Counted from the stretch's first letter, positions 9,031 to 18,975 are shown. The stretch: 64,000 nt of DNA from Vibrio gallicus (GCF_024346875.1 NZ_AP024872.1:186001-250000); one strand, 5' to 3'. Notes: generated by a model from the sequence alone, not told the origin. A program made the numbers and translations.

Positions 9031-10126
9031 AATAACACACTAAAAATTCGCTGACTTTTTGCATATCTTCAATGGCGATAAATTCTTCGGTGGTGTGCAC
9101 TTTGGACATACCGGTTGAAACGTTGGCAATGGTTAATCCTTTTTCTGAGAATACGTTGGCGTCGCTTCCGCCACCGGTAGCGGCTAATCGAGGTTCAATA
9201 TCAAGGTCGGTGAAGGCTTGCTGCATTGCGACAATATGTGGGTGTGAGCAATCTAGCTGGAATGGGTTGTAAGCACGACTTGTCTCAATGGAGATCTCTG
9301 CGCCGTGTTTCTCTGCCGCTGCTTCGAACGTTTCAACCATATGGGCAACCTGTATCGCGAGTTTTTGTTCGTCGATAGAACGCGCTTCTGCCTCTAAATA
9401 GAGTGTTGGCATTACCACGTTTGTTGCATGGCCGCCTTTTACAATACCGATATTGGCAGTCGTTTCACTATCAATGCGCGATAGCTTCATGTTGCTGATA
9501 GCGTCAGCTGCAACGGTTAATGCATTAATGCCTTGCTCGGGTGCAAGTCCTGCATGGGCCGGCTTACCTGTAATGTTAACCTTAATGTTTTGCTGTCCAG
9601 GTGCGACGGTAATAATGGTACCGATCGGACCGCCAGTATCGAGCACGATACCATTGCGTGATTCAATCTTATTGATATCGAACTGTTTTGAGCCACGTAG
9701 TCCGCCTTCTTCGAATACGGTGAAGGCAATTTCGATAGTTTTGTGCTCAATATTTTGCTGTTGAATGGTTTTCACAGCTTCGATAATTGCGGCAATACCT
9801 GACTTATCGTCGCCTCCAAGGATGGTATCGCCGGCAGAGCGAATGATACCGTTCTCGATGATAGGCTCGATAGCCTTGCCTGGTGCAACGGTATCCATAT
9901 GACAGCTTAATACGACACTGTCGTCCAGTTTACCTTGCAGTTTGGCATAAATATTGAAACCGTTAGATAGGTTTTCAGGAACGGCTAGACGCTCAACATC
10001 AAAGCCTAATTGCTGAAGTTGAGATTCAATTTCGATAGCAACTTCGAGTTCGTTACCGGATTCACTGTCGATCTTAATCAATTTAATAAAGTTGTCGACG
10101 AGTCGGTTTGAATTAACATGCATCAT
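9005..10126 (-). CDS. M20 family metallopeptidase, tripeptidase T-like
   Basis: A 373-aa cytoplasmic zinc aminopeptidase of the PepT-like M20B group, which removes N-terminal residues from short peptides. Visible motifs are SCHMDTVAPG (first metal His and Asp), GGDDKSG (bridging Asp), FTVFEEGGLRGS (catalytic Glu pair) and VSTGMSKVHTTEEF near the end (last metal His). The dimerisation/lid insert lies near residues 180-290. The final seven residues and the stop are encoded by the intergenic repeat array, so the natural C-terminus was replaced or extended. Conserved residues all lie upstream of this tail, so activity is probably unaffected. Confidence 0.87.
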   Translation of the reverse strand: MMHVNSNRLVDNFIKLIKIDSESGNELEVAIEIESQLQQLGFDVERLAVPENLSNGFNIYAKLQGKLDDSVVLSCHMDTVAPGKAIEPIIENGIIRSAGDTILGGDDKSGIAAIIEAVKTIQQQNIEHKTIEIAFTVFEEGGLRGSKQFDINKIESRNGIVLDTGGPIGTIITVAPGQQNIKVNITGKPAHAGLAPEQGINALTVAADAISNMKLSRIDSETTANIGIVKGGHATNVVMPTLYLEAEARSIDEQKLAIQVAHMVETFEAAAEKHGAEISIETSRAYNPFQLDCSHPHIVAMQQAFTDLDIEPRLAATGGGSDANVFSEKGLTIANVSTGMSKVHTTEEFIAIEDMQKVSEFLVCYLRSGSVVL

Positions 10127-10271
10127 GGGAATGGCTCTTTTTTAGTTATGTGTAATTAGTTACCCATATTGCGTGCTACTCATTTATGACGCAGATCAAA
10201 ATGAGAACTGATTGCGTCTTTGCCTGCTTAAAATTGCGAGGTAAAGACGCGATCTAGTGGCTAATTACTCT

Positions 10272-11708
10272 CTAAAATAGATGTCCATTTATTGCGAGGT
10301 GAGTTGCGATACTGGCTGCATAGCCTAAAGCAATAATCGGCATCCACTTTAAGTGGCCAAAAAAAGTATACTTTCCATGAGCTGCGCCCATCAGCGCTAC
10401 CCCTGCCGCAGAGCCAATTGAGAGTAAACTGCCTCCAACGCCAGCGGTAAGTGTCACCAATAACCAATTGCCCATTGTTAGGTCAGGTTGCATGGTTAAA
10501 ATAGCAAACATTACTGGAATATTATCGACTATGGCGGACAGCACACCCACCGCGACATTAGCCCACACCGGATCCCACTGGGTGTACATGATTTCAGAGA
10601 CCATACCCAGGTACCCCAGAAGGCTTAAACCTCCCACACACATAACAACGCCATAAAAGAATAATAAGGTATCCCATTCGGCGTGGGATACTCGGCGAAA
10701 CACATCGAAAGGAACCACAGAACCTAAACGATGCAGGGCAGCCTCATCATGATTTGCTTGAGCCAATGCACGCTTACGCTCTAGAGAACGAGGAAGTGAT
10801 TTCTTGAGATAGAACCCAAAGAATTGCAAATAGGCTAGGCCCATCATCATTCCGATAACCGGAGGGAAATGGAATAGAGCGTGGAAACCCACGGCAGTAA
10901 TTATCGTGAATATAAACAGAACAATAATACGTTTCGCACCACGCTTTAACTCGACGTGTTCGTTGACGGTATTGGGCTGCTCTTTGGGAACAAACCAAGC
11001 CATGATAAATGCAGGAATAATGTAATTCACCACTGATGGCACGAATAGGGTTAAAAAGTCGCCGAAAGCAACATGTCCGGCTTGCCAAACCATGAGGGTG
11101 GTTATGTCCCCAAAGGGACTAAATGCGCCACCTGCATTTGCTGCAACTACGATGTTAACGCAGGCGATATTAATGAATTTTAGGTTACTCCCTCCTACCT
11201 TCATCACTACGGCACACATCAATAATGCTGTGGTTAGGTTGTCTGCGATAGGGGATATAAAGAAGGATAGGATACCGGTAATCCAAAATAGGCTTCGCAG
11301 ATTAAACCCTTTACTTACCATCCATGCACGCAATGCATCGAATAAACGCCGCTCTTCCATCGCATTGATATAGGTCATTGCGACCAGCAAGAACAAAAGC
11401 AGTTCTGAATACTCTAGCAGGTTGTGGTCCAGCGCAGTTTTCGCTTGCTCAATCTCGCCTAAGCGCAAAAAGGTAAAGCCAATCAGAATCCAAATAAGCC
11501 CAGCGGCCAGTAGTACTGGCTTGGATTTTTTGAGTTTTAGCTGTTCTTCCCCCATAACCAAGCCGTAGGCGAGGGCAAAGATAATAAGGCAGGCATACCC
11601 GACACCAGACTGGGTAAGGTCGGGTAGTGTACCCGGTAATGATGTACTAGCTAAAATAGAGCTAGAGAATAGGCCAAGGCATACACCTAATACATGTATG
11701 GGTTTCAT
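10272..11708 (-). CDS. nhaD: Na+/H+ antiporter NhaD
   Basis: A 478-aa inner-membrane protein with an N-terminal signal-like segment and about 12 transmembrane helices. NhaD features are visible: FFISPIADNLTTALLMCAVV, the NAGGAFSPFGDITTLMVWQAGH stretch (shown here only as a label of its place near residues 190-212) and SAIVDNIPVMFAI in the second half. The two Asp-Asn pairs are the ion-site pattern of this superfamily. It expels Na+ (and Li+) in exchange for H+ under saline, alkaline conditions, which fits a marine bacterium. It is monocistronic, with a 145-bp gap to the M20 gene. Confidence 0.9.
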   Translation of the reverse strand: MKPIHVLGVCLGLFSSSILASTSLPGTLPDLTQSGVGYACLIIFALAYGLVMGEEQLKLKKSKPVLLAAGLIWILIGFTFLRLGEIEQAKTALDHNLLEYSELLLFLLVAMTYINAMEERRLFDALRAWMVSKGFNLRSLFWITGILSFFISPIADNLTTALLMCAVVMKVGGSNLKFINIACVNIVVAANAGGAFSPFGDITTLMVWQAGHVAFGDFLTLFVPSVVNYIIPAFIMAWFVPKEQPNTVNEHVELKRGAKRIIVLFIFTIITAVGFHALFHFPPVIGMMMGLAYLQFFGFYLKKSLPRSLERKRALAQANHDEAALHRLGSVVPFDVFRRVSHAEWDTLLFFYGVVMCVGGLSLLGYLGMVSEIMYTQWDPVWANVAVGVLSAIVDNIPVMFAILTMQPDLTMGNWLLVTLTAGVGGSLLSIGSAAGVALMGAAHGKYTFFGHLKWMPIIALGYAASIATHLAINGHLF

Positions 11709-11903
11709 CGCGACTCCTTGCGATTGAGAGAGTAATATTCCAACCGCTATAGCTTAATCGTTATGCAACTAGGTTAACTTGAATTGGATCACTGTTTCGA
11801 ATGTCGTTGCTGGTTTGTTTTTGCCTTGCAATCAATGTGGCGTAAACGGTTGAGAAGTCTATAATTTGTGGGTGTTTTTTGAATACTTTTTATAGGAAAT
11901 ATT

Positions 11904-12569
11904 ATGGGGTCACTCGATACCGCTATAGCATCAGCGACTGTGCAAGATAGGGTGGATAAAAAGGTATTAATATTATTTGCTCATCCATCTCAGAGACGCT
12001 CTGAGGTGAATGTCGAGATGTTTCAGGCCGCTAAAAAGGTCGCTGGTGTTACCTGTGTTGACCTGTATGCAGATTATCCAAGACATAATATTAATATCAA
12101 TATTGAACAACAACGACTGCTTGACCACGATGTCGTTGTGTTTCAATTTCCTTTGTATTGGTATTCAACGCCATCCATTATGAAAGAGTGGCAAGACCTA
12201 GTCTTAGAGTATGGCTTTGCTTATGGTACAGACGGGACGGCATTGCATGGTAAAACCTTCTTAACTGCGCTCACCGCTGGTGGACGTGAGGCTGCCTACC
12301 AAACGGATGGCTACAATCATTATTCGATTCGAGAGTTACTGCATCCAATAGAGCAAACGGTCAATTTAATCGGTATGGATTATCTTCCTCCATATGCACT
12401 ATTTGGTTCTCGAAGTGCAGTCGAGGAAGGGCGTATTGAGCAGCATGTTAATGGTTACGTAGAGCTGTTACAGGCATTGGTGTCAGATAAGGTGGACATT
12501 AAGCAAGCCTCTGTATTGCCACAGATTAGTGGCAACCTTTCTAGTGTGATTGTAGGAGAGCGTGCATGA
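11904..12569 (+). CDS. KefG/KefF-type NAD(P)H quinone oxidoreductase, potassium-efflux ancillary protein
   Basis: A 221-aa flavodoxin-fold protein. The VLILFAHPSQRRSEVN phosphate-binding start lies near residue 21. FQFPLYWYSTPSIMKEWQD and FLTALTAGGREAAY are the family motifs. KefF/KefG proteins bind FMN and activate the KefC/KefB efflux channel they are encoded with. This copy has about 20 extra residues at the N-terminus and a C-terminal tail compared with E. coli KefG (about 183 aa). It overlaps the following Kef gene by 4 bp (ATGA), so the two are translationally coupled. Confidence 0.85.
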   Translation: MGSLDTAIASATVQDRVDKKVLILFAHPSQRRSEVNVEMFQAAKKVAGVTCVDLYADYPRHNININIEQQRLLDHDVVVFQFPLYWYSTPSIMKEWQDLVLEYGFAYGTDGTALHGKTFLTALTAGGREAAYQTDGYNHYSIRELLHPIEQTVNLIGMDYLPPYALFGSRSAVEEGRIEQHVNGYVELLQALVSDKVDIKQASVLPQISGNLSSVIVGERA

Positions 12570-14479
12570 CTGGTTATTTTTTACAGGCATTTATTTATCT
12601 GATTGCGGCGGTTATTGCTGTTCCAATCGCAAAACGCTTAGGTCTTGGTTCGGTGTTGGGTTACTTGATTGCAGGTGTCATCATAGGTCCGGTTACTGGA
12701 TTTGTGGGCAGTGAGACTACTACCATTCAGCATTTCGCTGAGTTTGGCGTCGTAATGATGCTGTTTTTAGTGGGGCTTGAGCTAGAGCCTAAGATGCTTT
12801 GGGGGATGCGCAATCGATTGATTGGGCTAGGTGGATTGCAAGTTGGTGTTAGTGCTGCGATTGTGATGGGGATCTGCCTATTGCTTGGTTTGCAGTGGTC
12901 TATTGCGCTGGCGATAGGGCTTATTTTCTCACTGTCATCAACGGCTATTGTTCTGCAAACCTTCAATGAGAAGGGGTTGACCAAAACAGAAGGGGGCAAA
13001 AATGCCTTTTCGGTTCTGCTTTTCCAAGATATTGCTGTAATTCCTATGCTTGCTTTTATTCCTTTGCTGGCTCTTCCCGAGTTAGTTGAGAAAGCTAAGT
13101 ATGTCGTAACGCAAGCGGCAGATCATCATGAGCAGCTGAGCTTAGTTGCGGGCTTACCCGGCTGGGCGTATGGGTTGGTGATTACTGCTTCAATCGCGAT
13201 AGTGGTTGTAGGGGGACATTTCCTAAGTCGGCCTTTGTTTCGATTTGTTGCCGCATCGGGTCTTAGAGAAATTTTTACCGCAACTGCACTTATGTTGGTT
13301 ATCGGTATCGCGGCTTTGATGAGTTTAGTTGGGTTATCGCCAGCATTAGGTACATTCTTGGCCGGTGTGGTTCTGGCAAACTCAGAGTTTCGCCACGAAC
13401 TCGAATCCAATATTGAGCCGTTCAAAGGCTTGTTGTTGGGGCTGTTTTTTATCACCGTAGGGGCGGGCATCGATTTTTCGGTTTTGATTACCGATTTCTC
13501 GTCGATTATTGCGATGACTCTAGGCTTGATGCTACTTAAAGGCGCGGTGCTCTATGGTTTGGGTCTTATTTTTAAGATACGTGGTTGCAATCGCTGGTTG
13601 TTTGCCTTGAGTTTGGCGCAAGCTGGGGAGTTTGGCTTCGTGTTGCTGAGTTTCACAGTGCAAAATCATGTTATTCCTGCTGATATGGCAACCCATCTAA
13701 GCTTAGTAGTTGCGTTATCTATGTTTTTAACCCCCGGTTTGTTTATCTTCTATGATAAGGTCATCAAGCCTAAATATGAGCAGAAATCAAACGAACAGCA
13801 GCAAGATGAAATAGAAGAAACCGGTACGGTTATTATCGCTGGCGTGGGGCGTTTTGGGCAGATAGTCAATCGACTACTGGTTAGCAACGGCGTTCCAACT
13901 GTGGTGCTAGATTATCAAGCTACTCAAGTTGCTAACCTTAGGCGGGTGGGAACCAAGACCTATTTCGGTGATGCAACCAAACCGGATATGCTGCATACAG
14001 CTGGGATCGAGGGGGCTAAGGCGCTGGTTATAGCGATTGATAACCAAGAGGCTACTACGGAATTGGTGAAGTATGTTAAGCATACTTATCCGCATGTGAA
14101 AGTGATGGCTCGCGCATTTGACCGAGGGCATTTTTATCTGCTTCGTCAGGCAGGAGCGGACCACATAGAAAGTGAAACCTTTCATTCCGCCCTTGAGCTT
14201 GGTACGCAAACCCTACGCTGTATGGGATTTCATCCCTTTCAGATTGAGCAACAACGTCACGCTTATATCCAGATAGAGAAAGAAAGTTCGAATGACCTCT
14301 ATCATGCTTGGTTAGATCACTCGGAAGAAGAGCGTTATGACAATAACTTCATCAAGTTGTTTATCGAGTTAGAAGATAAAGTTCGCAATATGATGAATAG
14401 CGATCGCTCTGATAAGCATGACAAAGGAGAGCGAGGCTGGACTCCTCCTCCCAAAGGGTATTCAGATAATCTCGAATAG
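12566..14479 (+). CDS. Glutathione-gated K+/H+ antiporter, KefB/KefC type
   Basis: A 637-aa CPA2 antiporter. Residues 1-390 form about 12 transmembrane helices, including LGSVLGYLIAGVIIGP and the SLSSTAIVLQ segment. A cytosolic RCK/TrkA-N domain starts near residue 413 with the nucleotide-binding motif TVIIAGVGRFGQIVNRLL and continues with GDATKPDMLHTAGI. These systems release K+ and acidify the cytoplasm when electrophiles form glutathione adducts. The upstream KefG-like gene supplies the ancillary flavoprotein. KefB and KefC cannot be told apart with certainty here. The pairing with a KefG-type subunit slightly favours KefB. Confidence 0.88.
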   Translation: MTGYFLQAFIYLIAAVIAVPIAKRLGLGSVLGYLIAGVIIGPVTGFVGSETTTIQHFAEFGVVMMLFLVGLELEPKMLWGMRNRLIGLGGLQVGVSAAIVMGICLLLGLQWSIALAIGLIFSLSSTAIVLQTFNEKGLTKTEGGKNAFSVLLFQDIAVIPMLAFIPLLALPELVEKAKYVVTQAADHHEQLSLVAGLPGWAYGLVITASIAIVVVGGHFLSRPLFRFVAASGLREIFTATALMLVIGIAALMSLVGLSPALGTFLAGVVLANSEFRHELESNIEPFKGLLLGLFFITVGAGIDFSVLITDFSSIIAMTLGLMLLKGAVLYGLGLIFKIRGCNRWLFALSLAQAGEFGFVLLSFTVQNHVIPADMATHLSLVVALSMFLTPGLFIFYDKVIKPKYEQKSNEQQQDEIEETGTVIIAGVGRFGQIVNRLLVSNGVPTVVLDYQATQVANLRRVGTKTYFGDATKPDMLHTAGIEGAKALVIAIDNQEATTELVKYVKHTYPHVKVMARAFDRGHFYLLRQAGADHIESETFHSALELGTQTLRCMGFHPFQIEQQRHAYIQIEKESSNDLYHAWLDHSEEERYDNNFIKLFIELEDKVRNMMNSDRSDKHDKGERGWTPPPKGYSDNLE

Positions 14480-14570
14480 AGAGCTGATTCCCGATACAAC
14501 ATAATATATGCCCAAGTTGTTATATAGATTAATAGCTTGGGCATTAGTTTATATTAACGAAGGTAAACCA

Positions 14571-15752
14571 ATGAAACATGGTGCAAAGTCGTGGCAAACA
14601 CCACAGAACTTCTTATTGCTGATCTCAATCATAGTGCCGGTGGCATTTTCTAGTTGGATGGCTTTGCTGAACAACTTTGTGGTTGAACGTGCCAACTTTG
14701 ATGGAGCCGATATTGGTTTATTACAAAGCGTTCGAGAGATACCCGGTTTTCTAGCGTTTACCGTGGTGTTTGTACTGCTGTTTATACGTGAGCAGCGCTT
14801 TATGTTGGTGTCTTTGTTCTTATTGGGGATGGGGACATTTTTAACCGGATTCTTCCCTAGCTTGACTGGGCTTTTGGTGACGACACTTATTATGTCGACA
14901 GGCTTTCATTACTTTGAAACGTTAAAGCAATCCCTATCGCTACAATGGCTTTCTAAACAAGAAGCCCCCGAGATGCTAGGAAAGATGATTTCAGTGGGCG
15001 CGTTAGCATCACTAATTACTTATGGTGCATTGTGGGTCATGCTAGAGAAGCTCAAGCTTGATTATATCTACATTTATGCCATCACGGGTGGTGTTGCCAT
15101 GGTATTAGTTGGAGTGATGGCGGTAAGCTTCCCTCAATTTCAGACCAAAACGACGCAAAGTAAAAAACTGGTACTACGTAAGCGTTATTGGCTGTATTAC
15201 GCGTTAACCTTTATGAGTGGAGCAAGGCGCCAGATCTTTACCGTCTTTGCTGGGTTCTTGATGGTTGAGCATTTTGGCTACAGCGCCGCGGACATTACAC
15301 TGCTATTTTTGATTAACTATGCCTTTAATTTTTTGTTTGCTAAACGTATTGGTCGCTTTATTGGCGTTGTAGGTGAACGCAGAGCGTTAATGTTTGAGTA
15401 CACAGGATTAATTGTTGTATTTTTAGGTTATGCCTTTGTCGAAAATGCGCATCTTGCCGCAGGCTTATACGTGATTGACCATCTATTTTTCGCTCTAGCT
15501 TTAGCGGTAAAAACCTACTTTCAAAAGATTGCAGACCCTTCAGATATGGCCTCAACAGCCGGAGTAAGCTTCACCATAAATCACATTGCAGCTATCATTA
15601 TCCCAGTCACATTTGGGGTAATTTGGCTCAGCTCGCCTGGATTAGTGTTTATTATTGGTGCGGTGATGGCGGGCGTATCGCTAATATTGTCGTTGAATGT
15701 ACCAAGAAAGCCGGCCTCGGGTAATGAGGTTCGAGTCTTGAATTGGGGGTAG
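14571..15752 (+). CDS. MFS transporter of unknown substrate
   Basis: A 393-aa major-facilitator protein with about 12 hydrophobic helices and a basic loop in the middle (around TTQSKKLVLRKRYWLYYAL). The frame extends 21 codons further upstream. The ATG at 14571 is preferred because an AAGG lies about 8 bp upstream and the preceding residues look non-coding. Substrate-specific motifs are not evident, so it could export drugs or transport a small solute. The gene ends at the edge of repeat array R3. The weak 91-bp gap after the Kef gene leaves co-transcription possible. Confidence 0.72.
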   Translation: MKHGAKSWQTPQNFLLLISIIVPVAFSSWMALLNNFVVERANFDGADIGLLQSVREIPGFLAFTVVFVLLFIREQRFMLVSLFLLGMGTFLTGFFPSLTGLLVTTLIMSTGFHYFETLKQSLSLQWLSKQEAPEMLGKMISVGALASLITYGALWVMLEKLKLDYIYIYAITGGVAMVLVGVMAVSFPQFQTKTTQSKKLVLRKRYWLYYALTFMSGARRQIFTVFAGFLMVEHFGYSAADITLLFLINYAFNFLFAKRIGRFIGVVGERRALMFEYTGLIVVFLGYAFVENAHLAAGLYVIDHLFFALALAVKTYFQKIADPSDMASTAGVSFTINHIAAIIIPVTFGVIWLSSPGLVFIIGAVMAGVSLILSLNVPRKPASGNEVRVLNWG

Positions 15753-15756
15753 TGGA

Positions 15757-16450
15757 TTTGTGGTTCTATGGATTGAAGAGCGTAGCGATGAATCGATGTT
15801 TCGATGATGTATCCCACAGGGCCAAAGGACCATAGGACCACAGAACCGGTTCACCCCCGCCTTTGCGGGGATGACGTTTTTAGGGCGGTGCTGTGGCTCT
15901 ATGGCCCTGTGGTTCTATGGATTGAAGAGCGTAGCGGTGAATCGATGTTTCGATGATGTATCCCACAGGGCCAAAGGACCATAGGACCACAGAACCGGTT
16001 CACCCCCGCCTTTGCGGGGATGACGTTTTTAGGGCGGTGCTGTGGCTCTATGGCCCTGTGGTTCTATGGATTGAAGAGCGTAGCGGTGAATCGATGTTTC
16101 GATGATGTATCCCACAGGGCCAAAGGACCATAGGACCACAGAACCGGTTCACCCCCGCCTTTGCGGGGATGACGTTTTTAGGGCGGTGCTGTGGCTCTAT
16201 GGCCCTGTGGTTCTATGGATTGAAGAGCGTAGCGGTGAATCGATGTTTCGATGATGTATCCCACAGGGCCAAAGGACCATAGGACCACAGAACCGGTTCA
16301 CCCCCGCCTTTGCGGGGATGACGTTTTTAGGGCGGTGCTGTGGCTCTATGGCCCTGTGGTTCTATGGATTGAAGAGCGTATCGATGAATCGATGTTTCGA
16401 TGATGTGCGCCACAGGGCCAAAGGACCATAGAACCACAGAACCGCTTCTC
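15757..16450. repeat. Compound repeat locus R3, 149-bp tandem array
   Basis: About 4.6 copies of a 149-bp unit in direct tandem. The landmark CACCCCCGCCTTTGCGGGGA starts at 15852, 16001, 16150 and 16299, an exact 149-bp period. Each unit holds a GC-rich palindrome, ATTGAAGAGCGTAGCG(G/A)TGA and a run of 8-bp words (CCAAAGGA, CCATAGGA, CCACAGAA). The inner copies are almost identical. The first and last differ at a few positions, for example GTAGCGATG or GTATCGATG in place of GTAGCGGTG. That pattern points to recent expansion from the middle. The array lies between the convergent MFS and HlyD-like genes. Confidence 0.93.
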
Positions 16451-16452
16451 CC

Positions 16453-17583
16453 CTAATGATCCAAGTATAAATAGTTTTGCCAGCTTTTCATGCGTATCAA
16501 TATTTTGCGCATGATTGATACATGGTGGAAACTATCAGAGTAGACCGCAACTTCTACAGCCGTGCCCAATGGTAATCCGTACTGTTTTAGGTCTTCTTTG
16601 ATGCGTAGCTTTACTAAAGCTCTACCTTGAGTATTGATGGCATTGGTGCCTATGAGCCTACCTGAGGTTTGCACTTGTCCTTCCGCCATTGCCGGTATCA
16701 CGTTGACGACTTCTCCTGTAAATACTTTACCCGGTAAACTGCGGAATAAGAATTCCGCCTCGAAGCCCGGTTTGAGGCGTTGGAGTGAGTTTTGACGGAA
16801 TGCGCCTATGTAATAGTATTCTTCAGCATGAATGAACACCATTGCAGGGGCGATGGGTATTGGAACTGCCATTTGCCCTGGACGTAAAATCAGTTGGGTT
16901 ACGTAACCATCTGTTGGGGCTCTAATAATGGTCTCATCGAGATTGAATTGAGCTTGGGCAACTTCAGCTTGTAGCCTAGCAACGGTGGTATTTTCACCAT
17001 CTATTTCAGACTCATAAGCTAAGCGCGCACTATTTTGTTGTGCGATTTTAGCTTCAAGATCGGCGTTAGCACCTTTAAGGTTTTGACGACGAGTATCAAC
17101 TTGCTGTGCGGTGAAAGCACCTTTTTTATAACCAGTATAGTAGCGGTTAAACTCTCTTTTTACTCTATCGCGTTCAGCCTGAGAGCGGATTACATCTGAT
17201 TGTGCGGCTTTGTATGCTGATTCAAGTTGAAATACCGCTTGCTTTGCAGCTGCGAGATCTGCTTGTTTGCGCATTAATTCAGACTTGTAAGGTGCTGACT
17301 CAATGGTAAACAGTGGGTCGCCTTGGCGAATAAAGACATCCGGTTTTACATTAACCTCAGTGACTCGTCCTTTAACCGTAGGAACAATTGGGGTTGTGTT
17401 ATAGATCTGTCCGCCGATTTGAGTGAAAGGGTGGTTGTAGTTCATCAATAGAATCAATGTTCCTATTAAAACTATGCCCCCTAGTACTGCGGTAGGAACA
17501 CTCCATTTATTGAGTGGTATCTTAAATATTTTGAATATCGCGACGCAGATTGCGGTGTAAGTCAGTATTAGTAGTAAATCCAT
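16453..17583 (-). CDS. HlyD-family membrane fusion protein, YibH/YiaV-like
   Basis: A 376-aa periplasmic adaptor. One N-terminal transmembrane helix is followed by a biotinyl-lipoyl-like segment (KGRVTEVNVKPDVFIRQGDPLF). A long alpha-helical coiled-coil hairpin rich in Ala, Gln and Lys spans roughly residues 110-210. The second lipoyl half (IIRAPTDGYVTQLILRPGQM) and a beta-barrel follow. It would link an inner-membrane exporter to an outer-membrane channel, but no pump gene is adjacent. It pairs with the DUF3302 gene, as in E. coli yibH-yibI and yiaV-yiaW. Its stop codon abuts the R3 repeat array. Confidence 0.85.
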   Translation of the reverse strand: MDLLLILTYTAICVAIFKIFKIPLNKWSVPTAVLGGIVLIGTLILLMNYNHPFTQIGGQIYNTTPIVPTVKGRVTEVNVKPDVFIRQGDPLFTIESAPYKSELMRKQADLAAAKQAVFQLESAYKAAQSDVIRSQAERDRVKREFNRYYTGYKKGAFTAQQVDTRRQNLKGANADLEAKIAQQNSARLAYESEIDGENTTVARLQAEVAQAQFNLDETIIRAPTDGYVTQLILRPGQMAVPIPIAPAMVFIHAEEYYYIGAFRQNSLQRLKPGFEAEFLFRSLPGKVFTGEVVNVIPAMAEGQVQTSGRLIGTNAINTQGRALVKLRIKEDLKQYGLPLGTAVEVAVYSDSFHHVSIMRKILIRMKSWQNYLYLDH

Positions 17584-17969
17584 TACGCCTCTCCCTCGCT
17601 TTCTGCAGTCTTACCTTGGTTCTTTGGCACACTTTGCGATTGCTGAAGTTTTGCCACTTGATGAGATAGATCCAGAACCTTTTGATTTAATTGTGTAATA
17701 TCATGATGAAGATCGGATTGCTCTTTTTGGATTTGATTCATTCCCCATCCGCGATCTTCGCGCCAAAGGGTTGCCCAGATCCAAAGAAATGGCCATAAAG
17801 CGTGTAGAGTAAATAGGCTTATCCAACCGGTGACATGGATTGCATCTTGATGAGGGTGATTGCGTTTTTTAGCAATTTCATACGGGATATCATGAATTAC
17901 TATGATCCCATAGAATATAACAAGAGCAACGAATACTAGAAGCCCAAGTGCGACATAATCGAGAAACAT
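17583..17969 (-). CDS. DUF3302 small membrane protein, YibI/YiaW-like
   Basis: A 128-aa protein with two N-terminal transmembrane helices (about residues 5-25 and 50-70). The loop DIPYEIAKKRNHPHQDAIHV between them and the WPFLWIWATLWREDRGWG segment are typical of DUF3302. The C-terminal 45 residues form a predicted coiled coil (MNQIQKEQSDLHHDITQL). It is the first gene of a two-gene operon and touches the HlyD-like gene by 1 bp. The conserved pairing suggests that the two proteins form one complex of unknown cargo. Confidence 0.83.
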   Translation of the reverse strand: MFLDYVALGLLVFVALVIFYGIIVIHDIPYEIAKKRNHPHQDAIHVTGWISLFTLHALWPFLWIWATLWREDRGWGMNQIQKEQSDLHHDITQLNQKVLDLSHQVAKLQQSQSVPKNQGKTAESEGEA

Positions 17970-18084
17970 ACTCCATCCTTGTTCATGTTTTTTCGAGTAG
18001 TTTGATTGTCATTCTTTCCATGTTCCATTACAACCATTTTATTGAATTTTAACAAAAATAACCAAATTATAACCGAGGCTTAGC

Positions 18085-18975
18085 TTGAGTATTTATGGAG
18101 AGATAGCAGCGATTTGCGCCGCTATAGTGTGGGCCCTTGCCACTTGGATCTATGGCCAGTTTAGTCACCAGTTTAGTGCGATGCAGTTGAACATCATAAA
18201 AGGTGTCGTTGCCTCGTGTATGATGCTAATAGTGATGCCGATTATCCCTACTGGGACACTCGAAATTTCCACGCACCATGCTTTGATTTTAGGTATTTCA
18301 GGTATCGTTGGGATTGCGATTGGCGATAGCGCCTATTTCGCAGCACTTAAGCGCATTGGTCCTAATCACACTTTGTTACTGGAATCATTGGCACCGCCAC
18401 TTTCGGGGCTTATTGCTTTGCTAGCTTTGGGCACAGCCTTGAGTTTGGGGAGTTGGTTTGGTGTGCTTTTGACAACGGTTTCGGTGGCATTTGTGTTGTT
18501 TAAAGCCGATGGCAGTCAACAGCCATTGTCGCGTTCCGGTATTGGCTTTGGAGTGTTGGCAAGTGTTTGTCAGGCTAGTGGGGTAGTGATATCGCATTTT
18601 GCATTGGTTGCAGGGGATGTAAACCCGTTACTTGGCGCCTTAATTCGTTTATCGGTGGGCGTTCTCGCAGTGGCAATAACTATTAATATGGTTGAAGCAT
18701 CACCTTGGACAACAATGAGAAAGTTGTTAAAAGATATGCGCTCGAAGCAGTGGCTGATTCTGTTAGGTGCCATTTTCGTAGGCACGTTTATCGCACTATG
18801 GTTGCAACAAATTGCCCTTAAATATGCGAACCCTGCAGTAGCGCAGACTTTAATTGCAACTAGCCCTTTGTTTATGTTGATAATTTATAAATTTAAAGGT
18901 GAACCGCTGTCTACTCGGGCTTTACTGGGGACCTTAGGGGCGGTAGCTGGCGTCGGGATTATCTTTTTAACCTAA
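18085..18975 (+). CDS. EamA/DMT family transporter
   Basis: A 296-aa protein with 10 transmembrane helices in two EamA halves. The first half includes AAICAAIVWALATWIYGQF and GIVGIAIGDSAYFAALKRIG. The second repeats the fold and ends at GAVAGVGIIFLT. These carriers export amino acids, metabolites or drugs, and nothing here identifies the substrate. The start is a TTG with a GAGG ribosome site 5-9 bp upstream, and no better ATG is in frame nearby. The last 9 bp overlap the end of the convergent gene at 18967. Confidence 0.85.
   Translation: MSIYGEIAAICAAIVWALATWIYGQFSHQFSAMQLNIIKGVVASCMMLIVMPIIPTGTLEISTHHALILGISGIVGIAIGDSAYFAALKRIGPNHTLLLESLAPPLSGLIALLALGTALSLGSWFGVLLTTVSVAFVLFKADGSQQPLSRSGIGFGVLASVCQASGVVISHFALVAGDVNPLLGALIRLSVGVLAVAITINMVEASPWTTMRKLLKDMRSKQWLILLGAIFVGTFIALWLQQIALKYANPAVAQTLIATSPLFMLIIYKFKGEPLSTRALLGTLGAVAGVGIIFLT

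Noticed and set aside
8857-9054. 65-aa frame inside repeat locus R2
   Set aside because: It is read entirely from repeat words, has no ribosome site, and is antisense to the peptidase end. It is an artefact of the repeat.
15757-16450. Regularly spaced direct repeats resembling a CRISPR array
   Set aside because: The whole 149-bp unit repeats, with no unique spacers between short repeats, and no cas genes are present. It is a tandem duplication.
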